From Odontocerum albicorne (lineage: Eukaryota; Arthropoda; Insecta; Trichoptera; Odontoceridae): a stretch of DNA of 64,000 bases. The DNA lies in contig OX463848.1 of assembly GCA_949825065.1 (NCBI GenBank), positions 38,671,380 through 38,735,379 of the forward strand, given 5' to 3'. The notes under the pieces are model-generated. The model had not been told where the DNA came from and made no database searches. It saw only the letters and a list, made by a program, of their open reading frames with translations. A program made the position numbers and the translations under genes. Shown piece by piece: positions 57,686-64,000 of this stretch. Positions within the stretch are counted from its first letter, which is position 1. Each line of letters opens with the position of its first letter.

Positions 57686-58451
57686 ATCTAGATTTAATTA
57701 TTCCTGTCAACGTTCCCAGGTTCCAAGTCGCGGCCCTTAGCTTTTCAAACCTGTACCTACCATTCGAGAACACAAATGCTGTCACTCCCGTAATGCAAAT
57801 GGATGGAGAAAAATTACCAAATTGTGACTCCTTTAAGTATCTTGGGTCACTCATCCATAGCGATGGAGGATGTGCAGCAGATGTAACACATAGAATTAGT
57901 GTGGGATGGATGAAGTTTAGATCAATGACGGGAGTTCTATGTGATCCGAAAATGCCAGTAAAGTTAAAAGGAAAAGTATACCAAACGATTGTCAGACCCG
58001 CACTCCTCTTTGGCTCCGAATGCTGGTCGATGTATAACTCTTACTCTAGGCAACTAGAAACTGCTGAAATGCGCATGCTAAGATGGTCAGCAGATGTGTC
58101 CCTAAGAGACAAAATAAAAAGCTCACGCATTCGTGGAAGCCTAGGTGTTACAGACATCAACAGCAAGATGGAGGAGAGGCGATTGAGATGGTATGGGCAC
58201 GTTGGACGCAGAGCACCCGATCACATTGTGAACCAGGCAATCTCCATGGATCTTCCTCGAATAACAACCAGAGGAAAACCAAAGAATTCATGGGTGGTGC
58301 AAAAAGATAACTTGATGCAGAGGCACGGCCTGGGGGACGTAGTCCGGGACAGAAGAGCATACAACCTGAGGACGAGGAGAGCTGACCCCAACAATCTTCG
58401 CAGACAATGAGTTGGGATGGAGCCAGGGAGAGAGATCTAGATTTAATTATT
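57686..58451 (+). mobile_element. RTE LINE insertion with 17-bp target duplication and inverted 5' end
   Basis: ATCTAGATTTAATTATT flanks both sides (57686-57702 and 58435-58451). The inserted 732 bp consist of a short inverted 5' piece (57703 to about 57762) and a 3' piece in + orientation (to 58434), ending GGAGCCAGGGAGAG. The inverted piece on the - strand encodes 'EKLRAATWNLGTLTG', the start of the endonuclease domain of this LINE type. This is the structure expected from twin priming. Confidence 0.88.
57763..58410 (+). pseudogene. RTE-like ORF2 C-terminal part (about 215 codons, open)
   Basis: The frame is uninterrupted to TGA at 58408-58410. It holds the end of the reverse transcriptase and the following region: 'CDSFKYLGSLIHSDGGCA', 'YQTIVRPALLFGSECWSM', 'ETAEMRMLRWSADVSLRDKI', 'IRGSLGVTDINSKMEERRLR', 'WYGHVGRRAPDH' and 'RRAYNLRTRRADPNN'. 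The catalytic RT core (YADD box) and endonuclease are absent because the copy is 5' truncated, so it is non-functional. The intact frame and the exact target duplication suggest a young insertion. Confidence 0.85.
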
Positions 58452-58823
58452 ACAGACTTTTCTGTACAGTTAACTTAAAGAAATTATTTGAAATTAAAGT
58501 CGTAAAGTATATTTTTGGCCACCCTGTAATAATACGATGATTAATGCTTTGAATAGTATAGTACTTTTTCAACACGCATTAACTAAACTAACCAATGTGC
58601 TGCTGTATAAATGACATTGCATTAAATATTTGAAATAAATTAAAATATATTTCACAATTTTTTACCCAAAAATCTTAGCCAAAATAAAATAGGTTTGAAA
58701 AAAGAAACATTGTTTTGACTAAACAAATAATATAGTTTATGAATATTTTTATAATCGTAATAATAAAATAAATTGACAAATTTCTTAGTGAATAATAAAT
58801 TCAAAATAAGTTTTATATATAAA

Positions 58824-61639
58824 TCATAACATTGTTATTCCTTTACATTTTTTCACTTCTTGATCTTTGCAAAAGCCACTAAGTCCGGTGTTGATCAATT
58901 CATAAGGATTGGTGATATCTGGTTTTTTCTGCAGAATAGAAATCAGCTGTCCCAAAAATGCATTACAGGGCCATCTTGTCGAAAAGTAAAATCCCGAATA
59001 ATCTAAAGTTATGTTTTGCTTATTCGGCAAAGCAAACACATTCAGATGTTCAAATGCCTTAATCTGTTTATAATCTTTCGATTCGGTAACTTTCAACTGA
59101 GGTCTGCGAAGCACACCGGAAACTGGACTTAACAATTTCTCGAGTGTTTCAAAAGAAACGCTATCAGAATCGTCTCTATTGTAACTAAGATAACTGGAAG
59201 AAGATGATGAAGATTTTGATTTTTCACTCGATGATCCCCAAAGACTTTTCATCAATGATTCTCTCCTCGAATCGAGCATTGGCTTTTGTAGGACTGGTAA
59301 CCGTTGAAGAGCGTCTCTTATTTTTTTAATGCCTTCATCAATATTTGAATCGTCTTTAAAATCAGCAAAAGAATTTTTTAAATTCTTTATGTTATGCTGT
59401 TCGTGAAGCATCGCATCACTCATGAAAGGCTTCGGTTTGCTCTGGAATTTATAATTGAATATCTCATTACTTGTCGATTCATACTTTTCACTATCAGAGT
59501 CACTAGATTCACTACTAGATTTGCTAGAATCACTACTTGATTTGCTGGAATCACTACTTGATTTGCCCGAATCACTTTTTGATTTACTCGACTTTACACT
59601 GATGCTACCACTTGATTTGTCACTCAATTTACTTCTTATACCGTTTTCACTCTTTTTACCTGAGTATTCGAGAGAAGCACTGTGTTTCTTATTTCTTGGA
59701 GATAATTCCCTCTTCATTCTTGATTTGACTTCTTCAACATGAAGTTTCCCAATTGATGATCCATTTTTATTTTTTCCTTTCACAAATTCCTTGATGACAT
59801 CATTTATAGGTGATTGTTGCGGTCTTAATTTAAATTCTACTGATTTAGACTCCCTTGAAACTGGGAGACCATCTTGAGAAGAGTAGGAACTAGATGATGA
59901 TACATTGTGGCATGTACAATTGCAAGGTGATTTTCCAGAATCACTGTAGGAATAGTAATAATAGCTACTGTAAAAATACTCTCCACTGTCATTTACAAAA
60001 CTTTCTGGTAAACCTCGAGTTTCTCCTCTTTCTACCATTCTGGCATATTTTTCTTCTGATGGTGTTATAAATAAATTTCTTCTTGAGGGAACATCTTCAA
60101 TTTTTTTATTGTTTTTGTAGAAACCACGAACACGTTGTGTATGTATCGCTTTCAAAGTTCTAAATGCTTTATTTATCTCACTTGTGGATGAAAAATCTAT
60201 TCCAGCTTCTGTTGATATTCCTCTAAGTTCAAATTTCAAATCATCTAATACGCTTTGTTTAATTTGCGCTCTGTCTATTGGACTAGCGTAACTTTGTGAG
60301 AAGTTTCTTTTAAGTTCATCGATAAGATTGCGTAGCCTGCTGTTACCACTTTTGTCATCACGATAAACATGTGTTTTATCGAGAAATAAATTCCAAGGCA
60401 TGCTGATACCTCCATGTTCCCAGAGACTTAAAATCCTTAACGCCATTGGTAATATTTCTTTTGAGATGTTTTTCCAAACATTTCTTAATGGACTGTGTTT
60501 AAAATAATTGCTGAACGTCGACTGTATTATTTTGACACTATCAGTATCTCCTGTCATGACATTAGTAGCTCCAATATCTATCTCACTTGCATCTGTGTTA
60601 TCATCTACATCAGCTGAAGAAGTATCAAAGAACTTATAATTTCCTATACCTTTGTGATATATCTCCCAATCTTTGAATCTTGTATTCCTTTTATAATCAC
60701 TTTCGAGCAAGTCATTAAATAATACAAAAACATTGAGATTATAACTGGGGTAATACTTAAGAGTTGATGTGAGTTGAGACTTGTATTTTGAAGGTTCGAA
60801 GAATTCTCCATCATTGACAATGACATGAAGGTATACGTTGGTTTTTGTGAACATGTTGTTTCTGTCAGCGTGTGTACGTTTCAGAACACAATGATCTTGA
60901 TAGTTTAACGTAGGATCAGGATGCCGTGATATGCATGCCAACATTAAAAAACACGCTACTGTGATCATTAAAAATGATGCGGAACCCAGCCACCAGAAAA
61001 GGAGGTGATCTGAAAAAGAATTGATATTTGTCATGTTCTTGGAAAAAACAACCTAAATATCAATAAAACAATGGTTTTCTGATGGTAAAAAAAAACAATT
61101 TTCTCTCTGTACACTGTTATGATTTTTTCTTGTAATACATAGGCAATCTCTGTGACCCAGGGCAGTTCAAAGACAGGAGGTAATGTATCTACAAGTGAAA
61201 TCTACCTGCTGGATTTTATATTGAAAATGACCGACGGAACACTATTAATTGGTCCTTCTAACGGCTTTGTGAAATGGTGAGTACTATTCTTTGGAAATAA
61301 ATCTTTGTATTGTTGAGAGACAAAGATATTATCTTTGTCTCTCAACAATACAAAGATATACTTATTTACTAATTATAAAAATAAAAGTAAATAAAAATTT
61401 TCATTACTGACCCTAACAGTATGTGTTATTAAAAGAGAAAGAGTACCTGGCCATCGATTGATGATGGCAGCAGCCCCCAAAGCCATGTGTTTCGCCCTAC
61501 CTTTACTGGCCTTAATACGGCCTTTGAGCCCCATGGGGCGCGTCCATTTGACCTCTGAATAGGCCTCCTCGTCTGACCCCTTGCTGCACTCTAGAAAGGA
61601 CTCTAACAGAGGCCGTTTCTCATGCTTCTTTTGACTCAT
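58824..61639 (-). CDS. Type II membrane protein, divergent alpha-1,4-glycosyltransferase-like
   Basis: Two exons on the - strand: 61639-61447 and 61009-58824, joined in phase 1 (CCAG|GTACTC donor, TTCTTTTTCAG|AT acceptor), giving 792 residues. The ATG at 61639 has a good context (CACGATGA). A cytoplasmic part (1-64, basic, 'LKGRIKASKGRAKH') is followed by one hydrophobic span (about 66-92), as in a Golgi type II enzyme. Residues about 245-280 ('ALRILSLWEHGGISMPWNLF') resemble the 'R...L...GGIY.D.D' core of A4GALT/GT32-type enzymes, but the DxD is replaced by PWN. A low-complexity Ser/Lys/Asp region (about 480-575) and a Tyr/Ser stretch precede a conserved-looking C-terminus ('FSTRWPCNAFLGQLISIL'). 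The long in-frame ATG at 61034 lies in the intron and is not used in this model. The family assignment is tentative; catalysis is doubtful. Confidence 0.65.
61301..61357. repeat. Perfect 28-bp palindrome in the glycosyltransferase-like gene's intron
   Basis: Bases 61301-61328 are the exact reverse complement of 61330-61357, separated by one base. Confidence 0.97.
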
Positions 61640-61815
61640 CGTGGATGATTTATGACTAGATCTGAAAATTGATTGCATATTACAATACACTGAAATATCC
61701 TGATTATTGCTGAATAAAAACTCTCTAAGAACTTTTTAAAATAACTTTGCTACTTATTCTTTAGCTTTTTTTATTAATAATAAAACATTTTTTCTTAATA
61801 ATAAAACGTGTTGAC

Positions 61816-62262
61816 CATAGGTACCCAAAGTGGGCCCGTTGGCCCCCCTGGGGGTACTGGAGGGAACTGAGGGGGCCATGCTGGTCCTGGGGGAAGTAGG
61901 GGGGACTGCTTGCTTATTTTAATTATTTTAATAAATACCTTTATAATTTCTTTTCCAAATTGTTTCATTTCCAAAATACCTTTTTGAAATAAAAAAAATT
62001 ACTCTCATAGCAAACTGCAAAACATTAATAAATTGGTGGCAGTACATCAGGTTCATTCTTCTCACTAAGATTATTTAATAAATACTTCAACAATTTAAGT
62101 AACAGAGTATCTTATTTATAACACTATAGATATGCACATAGAAAAATGTTCACTACATTTTTCTGTTTTATTTAATTTAAAAAAGGTATATTTCCAGAGG
62201 GGCCTTGTGTATTCTTTTTGCTGAAAAGGGGATAGTGGGTCTAATAAGTTTGGCAACCTATG
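61816..62262. mobile_element. Non-autonomous hAT-like element
   Basis: Starts CATAGGTACCCAAAGTGGG and ends in the inverted CATAGGTTGCCAAACTTAT. Flanks GTGTTGAC and GTGTAAAC are an imperfect 8-bp duplication (6 of 8). The left end is G/C-homopolymer rich. The length is 447 bp. Confidence 0.65.
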
Positions 62263-62554
62263 GTGTAAACTAATGAAATGATATATAATATATAATTTTA
62301 TTAAAAAAATACAGTCTCACCGCTCCCTGATTATAACATAGAGTAACGGGTTATTGATTCAACCCGTGTTTATCTTGTTTCTTATATGAATGGTGTCAAA
62401 TCTATATTAATGTATAGTTCGTGTACTATAGTTTTTGCTATTAATAAATGAGATTATTATTATCAGGAGTACTGGAATATATCTGTATTTTTTAGTAATA
62501 AAAAAAAATTGTCTGGAACAAAAGGAAAGAAACTATGGGGACTTTGTGCGACAG

Positions 62555-62990
62555 AAGACTTCCAATAAAGTTTAAGAGCAAGATCTGAAAGACAGTGATC
62601 TGGCCCACTATACTATATGGAGTCGAGTGTTTAAAGAAAAAAGAGTAACAATTGCTTTATGACGCAGAGATGTGTATGCTACGGTGGTCACCGGGCGTCA
62701 CTAGATTGGATAAGATACGAAATAAACGAATTTGGGGAACAATTAAAGTGGCGTCAATTGTAGATAAAGCTCAGGAAACTTGACTACACTGGTATGGGTA
62801 CATGCAATGGTGGGATGAAGGATCTTAGCTAAAGACAGCCATGAATTAGAAACTCCCAAATGGACGCAGAGGAAGACCCAAGAAAAGCCTATATAAGAAA
62901 GTGGCGGAGGACATGACGAGACTCAAACTATCCTGGAATGATTGAGATTGAGAGAAATAAAGGAGAAAGGTCCAAGCAGTCGATCCCAAT
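62555..62990 (+). pseudogene. RTE-like ORF2 C-terminal remnant, heavily decayed
   Basis: Across several stops it reads 'PTILYGVECLKKK', 'LLYDAEMCMLRWSPGVTRLD', 'KIRNKRIWGTIKVASI' and 'LHWYGYMQW', aligning with the fragment at 58.0-58.2 kb. It is much older than that copy. Confidence 0.7.
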
Positions 62991-63089
62991 GGGACAAGGC
63001 AAGGGAAAAGAAGAAAGCTCTCTCTAAAAAAATGGCAGTTTTGAATCTTGTAATTTTGTCATTTTCCATTTATTATTTTTATCTTCAAG

Positions 63090-63171
63090 AGATCTGAATT
63101 TCATAAAGGCTTTAGATTCAGAAATCAATACCAAAACTCCAAAGTTGAAGAAAATATTTATGACATTAGAG
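63090..63171 (+). CDS. Candidate isolated exon of an unknown gene
   Basis: An 82-bp stretch lies between a good acceptor (TTATTTTTATCTTCAAG) and a strong donor (GAG|GTAAGT). One frame reads 'DLNFIKALDSEINTKTPKL' then 'KKIFMTLE' without stops, in entry phase 2 and exit phase 0. No neighbouring exon was identified; downstream sequence is a decayed mariner and then the window edge. It could also be chance splice-like sequence. Confidence 0.3.
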
Positions 63172-63469
63172 GTAAGTCAAAATGGTATTTGAAAGGAAGT
63201 ATTTCTATTTAAAAATAATAAATACCTTAATTTCTTTACATTACACGAAACAAGAAATGTTTTTCATCGCATCAGTATCACAATGGTTATTTTAAAATCC
63301 TGAAAAACGCAAATTTATTTTCTCAATATTATGAATAAAATTTAAAAGTACACTTAAAACACTGCACTAATCCAAATCCTTTAGTTTCACTCTCGCCACT
63401 TTTAAAAATTTTGATATTTTTCAAAAACTCTACATATTATTTTAGGTTATTTTTTTTCTTATTTCGTCA

Positions 63470-64000
63470 TTAAATTGGTGACATAGTGGATGAAAATCAA
63501 TTAAGAGCTGCTTTACAGCAAATTAGTACGGTATCACGACCACTTGAACGTAGAAACTATAAATCATATTGTAGACATGCTTATTGACATAAAAACATAT
63601 GTGTTTACTCACCTTTTACATATGGGATGGCATAAAAAATTGGGTCACCGTTTTTAGAAACCAATGACAGATAAAATTGAATAGATCAGTAATTAATATT
63701 AATTTTTAACATTTTTTTATGTTATTGTGTATAAATTTATAGTGTGGTTTCAAAATATCATTTGTGCATCTGGTGGGACAAAGAAGGTGTCATCTACATT
63801 GAATTGCTTCTGAAAAATTTCACTTTTGAGGTTTATTGCTAACAACTCCGTCACCTAGAGGCCGCAATTCAAGAAAAAGAATCAGGAAGACGGTATCAAG
63901 AGATTTTTCAGCGTGATAATTCTCTCCGCATACTGCTAATATTACAAAAGTAGCTATTCAAGAGCTTGGTTAGGAGATTATTCCATATTTGTCCTATTCT
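63470..64000 (+). pseudogene. Decayed mariner transposase running off the window
   Basis: Broken frames give 'VDENQLRAALQQISTV', 'TINHIVDMLIDIKTYV' (second helix-turn-helix half), 'WHKKLGHRF', then 'WWDKEGVIYIELLLKN' and 'HLEAAIQEKESGRRYQEIFQ' followed by 'RDNS', where catalytic 'HDNA' is expected, and 'KSLVRRLFHICPI'. The order and spacing fit a mariner transposase with many substitutions and frame breaks. Ends are not visible. Confidence 0.65.

Noticed and set aside
59455..59742. + strand leucine/serine/aspartate-rich frame
   Set aside because: It is the antisense of the Ser/Lys-rich low-complexity part of the glycosyltransferase-like gene.

Overview
The window is AT-rich eukaryotic DNA with GT-AG introns and very little coding sequence. 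It looks like an arthropod, most likely an insect. The reasons are five or more lineages of mariner-type elements, RTE-like and jockey-like LINE debris, tRNA-derived SINEs, hAT and piggyBac-like MITEs, and a Penelope-like retroelement family. The order and species cannot be decided from the sequence.

Three host genes can be supported. (1) A complete NASP/Hif1/Sim3-family histone H3-H4 chaperone lies on the + strand, with seven coding exons between 33550 and 43873 and every intron phase closing. (2) A small multi-pass membrane protein lies on the + strand, with two exons at 52446-52637 and 53944-54190. (3) A type II membrane protein that resembles a divergent alpha-1,4-glycosyltransferase lies on the - strand, with two exons at 61447-61639 and 58824-61009. 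Its DxD motif appears to be lost and a long Ser/Lys/Asp-rich segment is inserted. A single isolated exon at 63090-63171 and a conserved-looking 87-codon frame at 5328-5591 are possible parts of further genes. The three genes show no operon-like or pathway relationship.

Layout. 1-11 kb: a duplicated repeat ('repeat A') split by two different mariner insertions, SINEs, a solo LTR-like element and LINE RT debris. 11.6-14.5 kb: a MITE with a nested MITE, a minisatellite, Penelope-like 3' ends and a 64-bp triplicate. 15.4-17.2 kb: a degenerate AT-rich satellite holding two mariners. 17.6-24.2 kb: fold-back mariners, a second LTR, SINEs, and 45-bp and 111-bp tandem repeats whose frames stay open. 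25-33.5 kb: gene-poor, with a clean hAT MITE (8-bp target duplication), a mariner 5' fragment and LINE/MITE nests. 33.5-44 kb: NASP, whose introns carry RTE, SINE, piggyBac-like, hAT-like and palindromic Penelope-like insertions. 45.6-52 kb: a pogo-like MITE and two almost full-length mariners in inverted orientation. 52.4-64 kb: the two other genes, an RTE insertion with a 17-bp target duplication and an inverted 5' end, a hAT MITE, and a decayed mariner running off the window.

Repeat names used below are local. SINE1 has a tRNA-like head containing 'GGCCTAGTGG' and 'GGTTCGATCCC'. SINE2 has a tRNA-like head containing 'GGTTCGAACTCC'. 'RTE tail' is the 3' coding end of an RTE-like LINE, recognised by residues such as 'RMNEDRLTKQI' and 'DRKVWHSV'. 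The most interesting unexplained signal is a recurring hammerhead-ribozyme-like core, with covarying stem II, in the 3' region of the Penelope-like family.
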